A DNA stretch of 61,714 bases from Bacteroidia bacterium (GCA_030426475.1 JAUHYR010000003.1:1-61714); one strand, 5' to 3'; numbered from the stretch's first letter, positions 44,663 through 55,624 are shown. Numbers and translations are program-made. The notes: a model not told the origin generated them from the letters alone.

Positions 44663-45094
44663 ATGTCAGTAAACAGAGTAATTTTAGTAGGAAATTTAGG
44701 TAAAGATCCAGAAGTAAGACACCTTGACGGTGGCTCTACAATCGCAAAATTTCCATTAGCAACGTCAGAATCATACAAAGACAGAAACACAGGAGAACGA
44801 ATAAAGCAAACAGAATGGCATAATATCGTTTTATGGAGAGGTCTTGCTGAAGTTGCAGAAAAATATTTGAAAAAAGGAAATCAGGTTTATATAGAAGGAA
44901 AATTAAAAACCAGAAGTTGGGATAGTGATGGCGTAAAGAAATACATTACAGAAGTAGTTGCAGACAATATGGTAATGATGTCTTCTAAATCATCTAATGA
45001 CAATGGTGATTCAGGAAGCAGTTATGAAAATTCTTCTGCAAGTAATGATGCAATGGATAACTCATCAGACCCAATTGATGATTTACCATTCTAA
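44663..45094 (+). CDS. ssb: Single-stranded DNA-binding protein
   Basis: SSB of 143 residues that coats single-stranded DNA in replication and repair. The OB fold (about 1-108) begins MSVNRVILVGNLGKDPEVRH and contains TEWHNIVLWRGLAEVAEKYL and VYIEGKLKTRSW. A Ser/Asn-rich linker is followed by the acidic partner-binding tip PIDDLPF. It lies between mutY and gldE. Confidence 0.96.
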   Translation: MSVNRVILVGNLGKDPEVRHLDGGSTIAKFPLATSESYKDRNTGERIKQTEWHNIVLWRGLAEVAEKYLKKGNQVYIEGKLKTRSWDSDGVKKYITEVVADNMVMMSSKSSNDNGDSGSSYENSSASNDAMDNSSDPIDDLPF

Positions 45095-45115
45095 GTCTAA
45101 CTAATTATTTAAATT

Positions 45116-46435
45116 TTGGACGAACCTCCCCAGACCAATTTATTTCTAGAGATTATATTTCAACCATTATCATTTGAGCTGATTATGCTTCTTTTGATAA
45201 TGGTTGTTCTTATTATATGTTCCGCCCTTATTTCAGGGTCGGAAGTTGCTTTTTTCTCTCTTGGTCCTGCACAGCTGGAAGAATTAGAAGAATCAGAAAC
45301 TAATTATGGAAAAAAAGCTTTATCACTTTTAGAAAAACCAAAGAGATTGTTAGCAACAATACTCATTGCCAACAATTTTGTTAACGTTGCTATTGTTATG
45401 GTGTCTGCATATTTTATGAATGTCTTCATAGATTTCGGAGGACACCATTTACTGGAGTTTACAGTACAAGTTGTTGTGGTAACATTTCTATTATTGTTAT
45501 TTGGAGAAGTTTTACCAAAAGTTTTTGCCACAAAAAAGGCAACTACAATTATTAAAGTAATGGCTTTCCCGCTTGGAGCATTATCTTTTTTGTTTAAAGG
45601 CTTTAGCGCATTACTGGTTTCTTCCACATCGTTTATTGACAGAAAATTTAAAAAGAAAGGTCACAATGTCTCTGTATCAGATTTATCCAATGCCTTAGAG
45701 CTAACTTCTGATATTAATGAAGAAGAAGAGCAAAAAATTTTAGAAGGTATTGTAAAATTTGGCGACACTACCGTTCGGCAAATCATGATTCCAAGAACAG
45801 AAATTTTTTCCATTGATTTTGAAAGCTCATTTGAAGAAGTAATGAAATATGTTTTAGATGCAGGTTTTTCAAGACTTCCGGTTTATAAAGAAACCAATGA
45901 CAACATTATTGGAATTTTATACATCAAAGATTTAATTCCACATTTTAAAAACACTAATTATGACTGGCATCAAATTTTACGAAAGCCATTTTTTGTTCCC
46001 GAATCAAAAAAATTAGATGATTTACTAAAGGATTTTCAGCATAGAAAAGTGCACTTAGCTATAGTAGCAGATGAATATGGCGGAACTAAAGGAATTATAA
46101 CCCTTGAAGATATTTTAGAAGAAATTGTGGGAGACATTAGCGATGAGTTTGACGATGAAAATATTGTTTACTCAAAGTTAGATAACGACAATTATATTTT
46201 TGACGGAAAAGTAATGCTGTCTGATTTGTACAAAGTTCTTGATATTGACGGAAGTGATTTTGAAAAAGAAAAAGACAGCGCTGACACACTTGCCGGATTT
46301 TTGATTGAACAAAATGGAAAAATACCAAGGGTAAAAGAAAAAATAAAATTTAATCATTACCTTTTCACTATTGAATCTGCTGACAATAGAAAAATAAAAC
46401 GAATAAAACTTACCATCGAAAATGAAGCTGAATAG
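45116..46435 (+). CDS. gldE: GldE, gliding-associated CNNM/CorC-type membrane protein
   Basis: Inner-membrane protein of 439 residues of the hemolysin C/CorC family. Order: N-terminal DUF21/CNNM membrane domain with about four segments (about 15-175; [20 protein letters not shown]), a CBS pair (about 215-340; [39 protein letters not shown]), and a C-terminal CorC domain. GldE is a known partner and suppressor of GldD in Flavobacterium. The start is TTG at 45116, giving MDEPPQTNL; no ATG is suitable. It overlaps gldD by 14 bases. Confidence 0.92.
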   Translation: MDEPPQTNLFLEIIFQPLSFELIMLLLIMVVLIICSALISGSEVAFFSLGPAQLEELEESETNYGKKALSLLEKPKRLLATILIANNFVNVAIVMVSAYFMNVFIDFGGHHLLEFTVQVVVVTFLLLLFGEVLPKVFATKKATTIIKVMAFPLGALSFLFKGFSALLVSSTSFIDRKFKKKGHNVSVSDLSNALELTSDINEEEEQKILEGIVKFGDTTVRQIMIPRTEIFSIDFESSFEEVMKYVLDAGFSRLPVYKETNDNIIGILYIKDLIPHFKNTNYDWHQILRKPFFVPESKKLDDLLKDFQHRKVHLAIVADEYGGTKGIITLEDILEEIVGDISDEFDDENIVYSKLDNDNYIFDGKVMLSDLYKVLDIDGSDFEKEKDSADTLAGFLIEQNGKIPRVKEKIKFNHYLFTIESADNRKIKRIKLTIENEAE

Positions 46436-46991
46436 GATTTTTTTATTGTTATTACTTATTTCTTTATTGAGCTGTGAAGAAGAAGTATATACCCCTAAAC
46501 CAAAAGGGTATTTTAGAATAGATTTACCCGAGAAAAACTATGTCAAGTATGACAAAGATTGCCCTTTCACATTTGAAGCGCCAACTTATTCTGCCATCAG
46601 CTATTACCAAAATCAAACTGAGCCATGTTGGTTTAATATTGATTACCGAAGATTTCATGCAAGGCTTCACTTGAGCTATAAAAAAGTAGAAAACAACCTT
46701 AGAGATTATACCGAAGATTCTAGAAGTTTTACCCAAAAACATATTGTAAAAGCAACCGACATAAGAGAAAATATGGTGGTTGATGACTCTTTAAAAGTGT
46801 ACGGTGTTGTTTACGAAATTGACGGTAACGTTGCTTCGTCTATTCAGTTTCATTTAACAGATAGTACACAACATTTTATTAGAGGTTCTTTGTACTTTGA
46901 TTCTAAACCAAATGCTGATTCTTTAGCGCCTGTGCTGGATTTTCTAAAAAAAGACATTTACCATATGGTTGAAACTTTTAAGTGGAAGTAG
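46422..46991 (+). CDS. gldD: GldD, gliding motility lipoprotein
   Basis: Lipoprotein of 189 residues; the signal [18 protein letters not shown] ends in a lipobox. PKPKGYFRIDLPEKNY followed by FTFEAPTYSAI, and CWFNIDYRRFHARLHLSYK, are the family features. GldD is required for gliding and type IX secretion in Flavobacterium. It is translationally coupled to gldE by overlap. Only four bases separate its stop from the convergent ctaA stop. Confidence 0.93.
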   Translation: MKLNRIFLLLLLISLLSCEEEVYTPKPKGYFRIDLPEKNYVKYDKDCPFTFEAPTYSAISYYQNQTEPCWFNIDYRRFHARLHLSYKKVENNLRDYTEDSRSFTQKHIVKATDIRENMVVDDSLKVYGVVYEIDGNVASSIQFHLTDSTQHFIRGSLYFDSKPNADSLAPVLDFLKKDIYHMVETFKWK

Positions 46992-46995
46992 TAAC

Positions 46996-47976
46996 TTACT
47001 TCAGCTTCAAAAACAAGTTCATTTCCAGGCTAATCAAGAAAGCTGATAACAATAAATGAACAGGCTGCATGATAGCCGGCACACCAAAGTAATACATGAT
47101 AATTCCCGTAGCTGTGCTAAATACCATAATAGCTAAAATCCAACTTATTTCTTTTTGCTCGCTTATTTTTTTGAGTTTTAAAAATATCCAAATTGTGATT
47201 CCCAAAAGAAGTAAAGAAAAGGTTCTGTGTATGTAAAACCATGTATTTGGATTAGCCAGCCAGCTATCTCGAGAAGTAGTTGAAGCAATTTCATCAATAA
47301 ATTCTCGCACTTGTGTTCCCATTAAAACTTGAATAAGCGTAAGCACTATTACCACTAAACTCAGCCCCTTTATTTTCTTACCTGCTTCAATTGTTTTATC
47401 AGAAAATTGATAAAGCAAATACATTAAAGTCATTAAAATAAAAAATGCGGTAAGCATGTGTAATGTAATTCTTACAGGAGATAATACACTTTCTACTACC
47501 AACGCTCCCAGCCATCCTTCAAAACCAATCATACACAAAACAAAAACAGAAAACAATATATTTTTCTTACCATGTTTGAAAGAAGAAATAACTAACAGAA
47601 GGGCAGAAAAACCTAGTAATGCTCCAAACAACCGATTAACATACTCAATATAGGTGTGTGTAGGGTTATAAATGGCATAATCATGCTCTTCAAACAATTT
47701 CCAATTATTTAAATTCAGTTCACTAGTAGAAGTAAAGCTTTCATTTGCTTTATACAAAGCACTTTCAACTAAAATCATTTGCCCTTTCTCGTAGTTATGA
47801 TTAGGTTGAAACTCAATTTCTGATTGTTGTGATGGTGGAATGTAATAGCCAAAACATTTTGGCCAATCCGGACATCCCATTCCTGAACCTGTCATTCGAA
47901 CCACTCCACCTGCTATAATTACTAAGAAAGTAAATGTAATGGTTGACTTAACAAAAAAACTAAACTTACTTTTCAT
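46996..47976 (-). CDS. ctaA: Heme A synthase (CtaA/Cox15)
   Basis: Inner-membrane enzyme oxidising heme O to heme A for the cytochrome oxidase. It has 326 residues with about eight membrane segments. The conserved start VVRMTGSGMGCPDWPKCFG, and histidines in THTYIEYVNRLFGALLG, ITLHMLTAFF, FYIHRTFSLLLL and MQPVHLLLSAFL, match the family haem ligands. A periplasmic loop of about 60 residues follows the first segment. It works with CyoE, encoded at the far end of the window. Confidence 0.93.
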   Translation of the reverse strand: MKSKFSFFVKSTITFTFLVIIAGGVVRMTGSGMGCPDWPKCFGYYIPPSQQSEIEFQPNHNYEKGQMILVESALYKANESFTSTSELNLNNWKLFEEHDYAIYNPTHTYIEYVNRLFGALLGFSALLLVISSFKHGKKNILFSVFVLCMIGFEGWLGALVVESVLSPVRITLHMLTAFFILMTLMYLLYQFSDKTIEAGKKIKGLSLVVIVLTLIQVLMGTQVREFIDEIASTTSRDSWLANPNTWFYIHRTFSLLLLGITIWIFLKLKKISEQKEISWILAIMVFSTATGIIMYYFGVPAIMQPVHLLLSAFLISLEMNLFLKLK

Positions 47977-47997
47977 TTCAGAGCTCCAAAAGTAAAT

Positions 47998-48027
47998 AAA
48001 AAAGGTGACGCAAATGGCATCACCTTT
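47998..48027 (-). terminator. Intrinsic terminator of the subtilase gene
   Basis: Stem AAAGGTGA (48001-48008) / TCACCTTT (48020-48027), 8 bp with an 11-base loop, followed on the minus strand by a run of T. It lies 24 bases after the stop of the S8 peptidase and before the ctaA start. Confidence 0.8.
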
Positions 48028-48050
48028 AAATTATAAAAGCTTATTTTTAT

Positions 48051-51000
48051 TTAATCCTTAACTACTTTCACTACTTCATATCCATTTATTTTTAATAGAT
48101 ATATTCCATTTTCAAACAGGCTTAAGTCAACTTCAAATCTAGAGTTAGACGTTTTCGCTTCAAGCACTATTTTGCCAAGCATATCTGTTAAACGAATTGT
48201 TTTGCTTTCTCCTGAATTTAACCCGGAAATAATCAAATTATTTTTAGTGGGATTAGGATATACTGAAACTTTATTAGATGGATTTTCATTGATACCCACA
48301 CCAATAATAGTTACACTTGAAGTTGTGGTATCACACCCACAAGAATTACAAGCTATTAATTGTACAGTGTAATTTCCATTTGTACCATATAAGTGAGTTG
48401 GATTTTGTTGTGTAGAAGAATTTCCATCGCCAAAATCCCACTGCCATGAGTTTGAGTTTGATGATGTATTCGTAAAGCTTACGTTTGGACCTGTTGTGTT
48501 AGTAAAACTAGCAACTGGCAATGGAGAAACTGTTACAGCCAGCGTTCTTGGCGTGCTACTTCCACAAGAATTATCAGATGTAACTTGTACTGTTCCACCG
48601 GAAGACCCCACTAAGGTTGAAATGGAATTAGTTCCGCTAAAACCTGTCCATGTAGCAGGCAATGTCCATGTATAATTAGCTCCTGTAACATTTGTCACTG
48701 CATAAATTTGGTTTGAATTTTCACAAGGAGTAGTGCTTCCTATTATTACCGATGGTTGTGCCGGTATTGTCTCTACTTTAATATAAGTAGTATCAATATA
48801 TGTTACAGGCCCTGTTCCATCATTAACCGTTAAACTTACTTGGTAAGTTCCGGGTGTGTTATAAATAACAAATGGATTTTTTTGAGTAGAAGTAGAAGGT
48901 GTTCCTCCCTGAAAACTCCATTGCCATGAAGTAGGTGTTCCTCCTGTGGTTGCATCAGTATAGAAGACGGTATCATTAACACATACAGGTCTTGGTGTAC
49001 CAACAAAGCCAGGATTTAAATTACTGGTTAAGTTGTTCCATTTCCACATTCCGTCTTTGGTTGCGCTAGCATTAAACCAACCTGACCAACCCACAGAAGG
49101 GTTTATAAATTCAACATATAAATGTTGGTCAGTATCGATTATATTCCATGTTACACCGCCATCTTGACTATAAGAAGAGCCCGTAAGCCCTGTTGTAAAG
49201 GCAATGTTTGTTTTTTCAATAAAACATAAACCTACCGTTGAAACAGTACCTGTAGTGGTAAGTGTTGTCCATGTTGCCCCACCGTTTGTTGATTTATAAA
49301 CGTTAGAACTATTATCAACAATTAAACCTACTTGACCGGAAGAAAAAGATAAGTTTCCGCTGGTTGTTGTACCACCAAAGTCACTTATTGGGGATTGATA
49401 TACCGTCCAATTCAATCCTCTATTATGAGAACGATAAATTCTGCCTTTATTAGTTGTAAACCAAACCGTATCTCCTACCACTTCAATTTGTCTTGTGTAA
49501 CCATATTCTCCAGCTAAAGGATTAGGAATATTTCCTCCCGGAACAGCAGTCCAAGTAGTTCCCCCATTGGTTGTTCGATATAATTCAAAATCTCCATTGA
49601 TAGGGTCTCCCTGACAAAAACCATTATTTGCATCCCAAAAATAAACCACATTTGTAAAGGATGCTGAATTGTTATACGTTGCTGTATTTTGTCTTGTCCA
49701 AGTAGTTCCACCATTGGTTGTTTTCCATATACCTCCTGTTTGACCTGCTGCTGTTGGATAAACGGCTACCCATGCAGTATTAGCATCATAGGCATGAACC
49801 ATAGAAATTCCTAAGTTAGTATTTCCAACATTAATGTTTCCGGGTGTCCAAGTATTACCTCCATTTGTAGTTTTAGTAAATTGTTGGACATTTGAATTTC
49901 CACCTGAACCATCATAAGCAGTAGCCCAAACGACATTAGGGTCAACGATGGAAATATAGTTTATTCCTCTACTCACAGCAGTAAATCCTGAGTTTTGTTT
50001 AATCCATGCTCCATAAGGTTGTAATGAAACATTAATATAATTAGTTTTAGTTTTAACAACTGTGCCTGAAGAGTTAGTTACAGATAAAGAAACTGTATAA
50101 GTTCCGGCAGTAGAATAAGTAATTGCCGGAGGGTTTTGTCCTACAAAAGAAGAAGGAGTTCCTCCGGTAAATGTCCATGTCCAATTAGTAATTGGGCTAC
50201 TTCCCGGAGCAGAATAGTCAGAAAAAGTTACTGTTTGTCCGGCAGTAATATTTGTATAAACTCCTGTAAAGTTAGGAATAGGAACACCCGTTAAGCCGTT
50301 ACTTGCACAAGCAACTGCCGCTGCTGCATTTATTCTATTACCAATATTTTGGTTAATCACTTTTCCTGTTGTTTTGAGGCAATTTTCTATTTGAGCAGGA
50401 GTAAGAGAAGGATTAATACTTAGCATTAATCCCGCCAGTCCGGCTGCAAATGGCGTTGCCATAGAAGTTCCTCCCATTTTACCGTATCCATTAGTAGTTG
50501 TATAAACTGTACTTTGTAAACCGCCATTTGTATAACCGCCCGGTGATGCAATATCCACATAAGGCGTAGAACCATTATAATTTGAGAAACTGGAACGACT
50601 ATCATTACCATCAACAGAACCTACACAGATAACATTGTTGTATGCACCCGGATATTGAGGCGTAGTACTATTGCTGTTACCTGCTGCTGCAAAAAATACA
50701 ATTTCAGGATATGCATTTATCAGCGTTTGCATCGCACTGCTTGGAGTAGAGCCACCAAAAGACATACTAACTACATGCGCTCCATTTTCACAAGCCCATT
50801 CAACTCCTTCGTAGCTGTAGTAAACGCTTCCTGCACTTCCGGTGTTCGGAGTGGTCTTAACTCCAATTAATTCTACATTGCCACCTAAAGAAGCGATACC
50901 TAAGTTATTATTTATTCTTGCTGTGGCTAATCCGGCACAATGTGTACCATGAGACCAACTAAAGTTTTGTGTGGCCTGTTGAGGAGGTGTAGCGTCATTA

Positions 51001-51569
51001 TCTACATCTGCAACATCTCTTTGTTTATAGGTTGCTAAGTCAGTATGATTACAGTAAACTGCATTGTCAACAATGGCTAATTTTACTAAATTACTTCCTA
51101 AGCTAGTATTCCAGGCTGTTTCGGAACCAACCAATGTGTGATACCACTTTGTAGAACCTGTGTGATAAGTGTCATTGGGAATAAATGAAGTTTTATAAAT
51201 AGGTTCTTTTTCTGCAAATTCAATGCCCTCCACCTGACTTAATGCAGCAATAATAGCATCAATTTCAGCAAAATTTGAAAAAGTAACTCTATAGATTTTT
51301 TTTAGTTCAGTTCGTCCGGTAAAATAACTTGGTCTTTCAAATTTGGTTACTGAAAAGCCATCTAATGCTTTAGCTATTGTAGGATATTTATTGATATCTT
51401 CCGGAAGGCTAAATAAATTCATGTCTACTCTTTTGAATGTAGGGTTTTGATTTTTTGCCTCATAATTCAACTTAAACATAACTCTTCCATCAAGGAAATC
51501 CGGATTATATGTTTGTGAATAGCTGTAACCAAATAATATTACAAATAAAATAGGTAGTACTTTTTTCAT
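48051..51569 (-). CDS. Large secreted subtilisin-like protease with PKD and BNR-type repeats and a type IX sorting domain
   Basis: A 1172-residue secreted S8 peptidase. Signal peptide to about 19, propeptide-like region to about 130, then the catalytic domain with Asp168 (LAIVDNAV), His207 (SWSHGTHCAG), oxyanion Asn298 and Ser369 (GGTSMATPFAAG). After it come a PKD domain (about 435-515), a set of BNR/sortilin-like repeats carrying TTNGGNTW-type motifs (about 545-835), two more PKD-like domains (about 855-1090) and a type A sorting domain from VSVYPNPTKNNLIISG to VVKVVKD. It probably degrades extracellular protein for nutrition. It depends on type IX export, to which gldB-E contribute. Confidence 0.92.
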   Translation of the reverse strand: MKKVLPILFVILFGYSYSQTYNPDFLDGRVMFKLNYEAKNQNPTFKRVDMNLFSLPEDINKYPTIAKALDGFSVTKFERPSYFTGRTELKKIYRVTFSNFAEIDAIIAALSQVEGIEFAEKEPIYKTSFIPNDTYHTGSTKWYHTLVGSETAWNTSLGSNLVKLAIVDNAVYCNHTDLATYKQRDVADVDNDATPPQQATQNFSWSHGTHCAGLATARINNNLGIASLGGNVELIGVKTTPNTGSAGSVYYSYEGVEWACENGAHVVSMSFGGSTPSSAMQTLINAYPEIVFFAAAGNSNSTTPQYPGAYNNVICVGSVDGNDSRSSFSNYNGSTPYVDIASPGGYTNGGLQSTVYTTTNGYGKMGGTSMATPFAAGLAGLMLSINPSLTPAQIENCLKTTGKVINQNIGNRINAAAAVACASNGLTGVPIPNFTGVYTNITAGQTVTFSDYSAPGSSPITNWTWTFTGGTPSSFVGQNPPAITYSTAGTYTVSLSVTNSSGTVVKTKTNYINVSLQPYGAWIKQNSGFTAVSRGINYISIVDPNVVWATAYDGSGGNSNVQQFTKTTNGGNTWTPGNINVGNTNLGISMVHAYDANTAWVAVYPTAAGQTGGIWKTTNGGTTWTRQNTATYNNSASFTNVVYFWDANNGFCQGDPINGDFELYRTTNGGTTWTAVPGGNIPNPLAGEYGYTRQIEVVGDTVWFTTNKGRIYRSHNRGLNWTVYQSPISDFGGTTTSGNLSFSSGQVGLIVDNSSNVYKSTNGGATWTTLTTTGTVSTVGLCFIEKTNIAFTTGLTGSSYSQDGGVTWNIIDTDQHLYVEFINPSVGWSGWFNASATKDGMWKWNNLTSNLNPGFVGTPRPVCVNDTVFYTDATTGGTPTSWQWSFQGGTPSTSTQKNPFVIYNTPGTYQVSLTVNDGTGPVTYIDTTYIKVETIPAQPSVIIGSTTPCENSNQIYAVTNVTGANYTWTLPATWTGFSGTNSISTLVGSSGGTVQVTSDNSCGSSTPRTLAVTVSPLPVASFTNTTGPNVSFTNTSSNSNSWQWDFGDGNSSTQQNPTHLYGTNGNYTVQLIACNSCGCDTTTSSVTIIGVGINENPSNKVSVYPNPTKNNLIISGLNSGESKTIRLTDMLGKIVLEAKTSNSRFEVDLSLFENGIYLLKINGYEVVKVVKD

Positions 51570-51591
51570 GGTTTTGATTTTAAGGAAGATG

Positions 51592-51599
51592 GAAAGGTA
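51592..51599 (-). promoter_or_regulatory. Possible -7 element of the subtilase gene
   Basis: TACCTTTC on the minus strand matches TAnnTTTG in all but the last base, 23 bases before the ATG. A TTTG lies 14 bases upstream, shorter than the usual spacing, so the call is weak. Confidence 0.35.
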
Positions 51600-51625
51600 C
51601 GAATATTTTTAGTCAAAAAAATTCT

Positions 51626-52897
51626 TTACTCAGTGATTTTTAATACTTTGACTTCTACTCTTCGGTTTGCTGAACTCTGTGTGTCATTTTTAGGATAAGG
51701 ATAGATCATTTCCTTATTTCCATATCCATAATGTTTTAATTGCTTTTTAGAAATCCCTTTTTCAATTAGATAGCTTTTAACTGCCTTAGCCCTTCTTCTG
51801 GATAAAACTCTGAACCATCTTTTATTTGGGTCTCCGGGCCCATTAACATGTCCACCAATTTCAACTTGGATATTTGGATTGTCTTTCATAAAACTCAAGA
51901 GAGTTTTTAAAGAAGAATATGATGAAGGCAAAAATTCTGCTTTATTGCCCACAAACTCTATATTATTAAGATTCACTTTTTCTCCTTCTTTTAAAGGTTT
52001 TAGCTGTACAGTAATTGTTTTTGACTCAATTTGTTTTGGTACGAAGTAATCTACATACTCAAATAAATATCCCGGTGCATAGCCCACAACTTGCATTTTT
52101 CCGGTTTCAGAAACTTCAATAACTGAATTTATGACATCTGTTTCCGTAATTGAAAAATTAGCCATCTCAACACTAATCTTTCCTTTCAGAGAATCTTTAC
52201 TAAACTTATCTTTTAGAATAATTGTGTATTTTGATTTTGGAGATTTATCTTCTTTTACTTCAATTAACCCTAATGAATCCTGATTTTCTATTTTAACATT
52301 CATTGAGTCTATTTCGGTTTGAGATTTTGGAAGATTAAACACAATACAATGCCCTTTTCCTAAAGGGTTTACGTTATCAGTTATAAGATATAAAACATCT
52401 CCCTTTTTAACGTCCAATACCCTGCTAAAAACTGCATTAATTCCGGCCGGAGAATATAAATTCATTATCCCTTCTTTCAGTCCTGTCTTGGTTCCCTGCT
52501 CAATATCATTACGAGCAATATTAGCCCGAATCGGTGAAATTGAATTAAAATTTTTACTACAGATGTTGTCATCTACCGGAAATTTATACAACATAAAATC
52601 CCAATCGTCAGTTGCTTGATGAGGTGTTAATTCAAAACTAAATTTGCCGGATTCGGTTATTTTTATTTTATACCAAACAGTTAAATGTTCTTTTTCAAAA
52701 TACCTATCACTGCCCAGAGAAAAACCATTTATTTCTAATTTTTCTCCGTAGCCCAAAGGCTCGGAAACACAATACTTTTCTTTATCAACCAAAATAGCAG
52801 TACTACAATCAGAGTTTGGTTGAGAAAAAACAAGAGCGGGACAAAAGAAAGCTGAAAGAATAAAAAGCCAATATATTTTTGTTATAACTTTTTTCAA
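51626..52897 (-). CDS. OmpA-family protein with an N-terminal beta-sandwich domain
   Basis: Envelope protein of 423 residues. Signal peptide to about 25 (FFCPALVFSQ). The N-terminal part (about 28-195) has two cysteines close together and resembles a jelly-roll/PPC-like surface domain (LTVWYKIKITESGKFSFELT). A middle linker follows, then the C-terminal OmpA peptidoglycan-binding domain (about 310-420) with VEIGGHVNGPGDPNKR, LSRRRAKAVKSYLIEKGI and the NRRVEVKV end. It starts four bases after the metH stop, so it may be co-transcribed with metH, an odd pairing. Confidence 0.85.
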   Translation of the reverse strand: MKKVITKIYWLFILSAFFCPALVFSQPNSDCSTAILVDKEKYCVSEPLGYGEKLEINGFSLGSDRYFEKEHLTVWYKIKITESGKFSFELTPHQATDDWDFMLYKFPVDDNICSKNFNSISPIRANIARNDIEQGTKTGLKEGIMNLYSPAGINAVFSRVLDVKKGDVLYLITDNVNPLGKGHCIVFNLPKSQTEIDSMNVKIENQDSLGLIEVKEDKSPKSKYTIILKDKFSKDSLKGKISVEMANFSITETDVINSVIEVSETGKMQVVGYAPGYLFEYVDYFVPKQIESKTITVQLKPLKEGEKVNLNNIEFVGNKAEFLPSSYSSLKTLLSFMKDNPNIQVEIGGHVNGPGDPNKRWFRVLSRRRAKAVKSYLIEKGISKKQLKHYGYGNKEMIYPYPKNDTQSSANRRVEVKVLKITE

Positions 52898-52901
52898 TTC
52901 T

Positions 52902-55619
52902 TTAATAATTTAAAGTTGGAGAGAGCCATTTTTCTGCCTCTTCTATTGAAATGTTTTTCCGTTTTGCATAATCTTCAACCTGGTCTTTATTTATTTTTCC
53001 CAAACCAAAATATTTGGACTCAGTATTTGCAAAATAATATCCACTAACGGAAGCTGCAGGAAACATAGCCAATGAGTCTGTCAATTTTATTCCAATATTT
53101 TTTTCTACGTCAAGTAATTTGAAAATGGTTGGCTTTTCAGTATGGTCAGGGCAAGCAGGATAACCCGGAGCAGGTCTAATTCCTTGATACTTTTCTTTTA
53201 TTAGTTCTTCGTTTGAAAGTGTTTCACTATCTACATAACCCCAAATTTCTTTTCTAACTTTTTGATGCATTAATTCTGCTAAAGCTTCTGCAAACCTATC
53301 AGCCAACGCTTTTAACATGATACTATTGTAATCGTCATGATCTTTTTCAAACCTTTTCACATGCTCATCTATTCCCAAACCTGCTGTAACAGCAAAAGCT
53401 CCTATAAAATCTTTTTTGCCTGATTCTTTAGGCGAAATAAAGTCCGCTAAAGCAATATTTGGAACTCCTTCGACTTTTTTGCTTTGCTGACGAAGCGTTC
53501 TTGATACTGCAATGATCTTTTCATTGTCATCTGGTGAATAAATTTCTATATCATCTCCAACTGAATTAGCCGGCCAAATTCCAACTACCGCATTTGCAGT
53601 TAACCATTTTTCAGCAACTATTTTTTCAAGTAATTTATTGGCATCATCAAATAATTTTTTTGCTTCAACACCTACAACTTCATCGTCAAATATTTTAGGA
53701 TATCTGCCATGTAGTTCCCATGTTTGAAAAAAAGGAGTCCAATCAAAATACTTTACTATTTCATCTAATGGATAACTTTTAAAAGAAGTTATTCCAAGTT
53801 TTTTTGGTTCAGCAATAACAGAAGAATCCCAATCAATTTGATATTTATTTTTTCTAGCTTCTTCAATGCTTAGCATTTCCTTTTGGTGACTCTTACTTTT
53901 ATGCCACTCTCTCATTTTGGCATAATCCTTCTTAATTTCTTCCACAAACCCAACTTTGTGTTCGCCTAATAAACTACCTACAACAGGCACTGAACGAGAA
54001 GCATCTAATACATGAACTGCTTGACCTCTCTTGTAGTGTTCTTCTATTTTAACAGCTGTATGGATTTTTGAAGTAGTAGCTCCACCAATTAACAATGGAA
54101 TATCAAATTCATTTTTCTCCATTTCTTTGGCTACGTTTACCATTTCATCTAAAGATGGCGTTATCAAGCCACTTAAGCCAATAATATCTACATTTTCTTT
54201 TTTAGCAACTTCTAAAATTTTTTCGCAAGGCACCATAACACCTAGATCAATTACTTCATAGTTATTACACCCTAAGACTACGGAAACTATATTTTTTCCG
54301 ATATCGTGTACATCGCCTTTTACTGTTGCCAATAAAACTTTTCCGGCACTTTGTGAATCTCCGCTTTTTTCTTTTTCAATGAATGGTAATAAATAAGCAA
54401 CTGCCTTTTTCATTACCCTAGCACTTTTAACAACCTGTGGAAGAAACATTTTTCCTGAGCCAAATAAATCTCCGACCACATTCATTCCGTTCATTAATGG
54501 ACCTTCTATTACATGAATTGGTTTTTCGTGTTGTAATCTTGCCTCTTCAACATCTTCTTCTATAAAATCTACTATTCCTTTAACTAATGCGTGTGTCAGT
54601 TTTTCCTGAGTAGTTCCTTTTCGCCAAGATAAATCAAGTTTACTTTCTTTTTTCTCACCAACAAATGATTCTGCAAATTCTAACAATCTTTCCGTAGCAT
54701 CATCTCTTCTGTCTAATAAAACATCTTCAACGTGTTCTAATAAATCCTTAGGGATATCATCATATACTTCAAGCATTGCAGGGTTTACAATTCCCATGTC
54801 CATGCCTTCATTTATGGCATGATATAAAAATGAAGAATGCATTGCTTCTCTTACTGCATTATTTCCTCTAAATGAAAAAGAAACATTACTAACGCCTCCA
54901 CTAACATGAGCGCCAGGCAAGTTTTCTCTAATCCATCTGGTTGCTTTAAAAAAATCTATTGCGTTTTGTCTGTGCTCATCCATTCCAGTAGCCACAGGAA
55001 AAATATTCGGATCAAATATGATGTCTTGAGGAGGAAATCCCACTTTGTCGACTAAAATTCGGTAGGAACGTTCACAAATTTCAATTCTTCTTTCATAACT
55101 ATCCGCTTGACCTTTTTCATCAAATGCCATTACAATTACAGCGGCTCCATAGCGCAAAATTTGTGATGCCTGAAAAATAAATTGCTCTTCTCCTTCTTTT
55201 AAGCTTATTGAATTAACAACAGCTTTCCCTTGCACATTTTGTAATCCTGCTTCAATAATTTCCCATTTAGAGGAGTCAATCATAATCGGAACCCGAGAAA
55301 TATCCGGTTCTGCTGCCACTAACTTTAAAAACTTTACCATGGCTTCTTTTCCTTCAATCAAGCCATCATCCATGTTTATATCAATAATTTGAGCACCATT
55401 CTCTACTTGGTCTCTTGCCACTGAAAGTGCTTCGTCAAAATTATTCTCTTTAATCAGCCTTAAGAATTTTTTAGATCCGGCAACATTTGTTCGTTCACCT
55501 ACATTTATAAAGTTTACTTCTGGGCTTACCACCAAAGGTTCTAATCCACTTAATTTTAGATAAGGAATATTATTCCATTTATATTGATATTTTCCTTTAT
55601 AATCCGGATGAATACTCAT
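52902..55619 (-). CDS. metH: Methionine synthase MetH, folate/cobalamin/activation subunit of a split enzyme
   Basis: Cobalamin-dependent methionine synthase without its homocysteine domain; 905 residues. Pterin-binding domain (about 35-300; [18 protein letters not shown]), cap and cobalamin-binding domain (about 330-560) with the cobalt ligand His438 in GDVHDIGKN, and the SAM-dependent activation domain (to 905) with [15 protein letters not shown] at 815-829. The homocysteine-binding half is the separate upstream ORF, five bases away and in another frame. Both halves are intact, and a split MetH is known in Bacteroidetes, so this is a natural two-piece enzyme rather than a clear break. Confidence 0.94.
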   Translation of the reverse strand: MSIHPDYKGKYQYKWNNIPYLKLSGLEPLVVSPEVNFINVGERTNVAGSKKFLRLIKENNFDEALSVARDQVENGAQIIDINMDDGLIEGKEAMVKFLKLVAAEPDISRVPIMIDSSKWEIIEAGLQNVQGKAVVNSISLKEGEEQFIFQASQILRYGAAVIVMAFDEKGQADSYERRIEICERSYRILVDKVGFPPQDIIFDPNIFPVATGMDEHRQNAIDFFKATRWIRENLPGAHVSGGVSNVSFSFRGNNAVREAMHSSFLYHAINEGMDMGIVNPAMLEVYDDIPKDLLEHVEDVLLDRRDDATERLLEFAESFVGEKKESKLDLSWRKGTTQEKLTHALVKGIVDFIEEDVEEARLQHEKPIHVIEGPLMNGMNVVGDLFGSGKMFLPQVVKSARVMKKAVAYLLPFIEKEKSGDSQSAGKVLLATVKGDVHDIGKNIVSVVLGCNNYEVIDLGVMVPCEKILEVAKKENVDIIGLSGLITPSLDEMVNVAKEMEKNEFDIPLLIGGATTSKIHTAVKIEEHYKRGQAVHVLDASRSVPVVGSLLGEHKVGFVEEIKKDYAKMREWHKSKSHQKEMLSIEEARKNKYQIDWDSSVIAEPKKLGITSFKSYPLDEIVKYFDWTPFFQTWELHGRYPKIFDDEVVGVEAKKLFDDANKLLEKIVAEKWLTANAVVGIWPANSVGDDIEIYSPDDNEKIIAVSRTLRQQSKKVEGVPNIALADFISPKESGKKDFIGAFAVTAGLGIDEHVKRFEKDHDDYNSIMLKALADRFAEALAELMHQKVRKEIWGYVDSETLSNEELIKEKYQGIRPAPGYPACPDHTEKPTIFKLLDVEKNIGIKLTDSLAMFPAASVSGYYFANTESKYFGLGKINKDQVEDYAKRKNISIEEAEKWLSPTLNY

Positions 55620-55624
55620 TTTCT

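Noticed and set aside
45304-45627. Minus-strand 107-residue ORF within gldE
   Set aside because: It is antisense to the membrane domain of gldE and has no recognisable features.
48391-50220. Repetitive DNA within the subtilase as a candidate CRISPR or minisatellite
   Set aside because: The repeats are protein-level PKD and BNR motifs with variable codons and no constant spacer unit.
49514-50614. Short minus-strand ORFs inside the subtilase
   Set aside because: They are alternate frames of repeated Gly/Thr/Trp codons, without start context.
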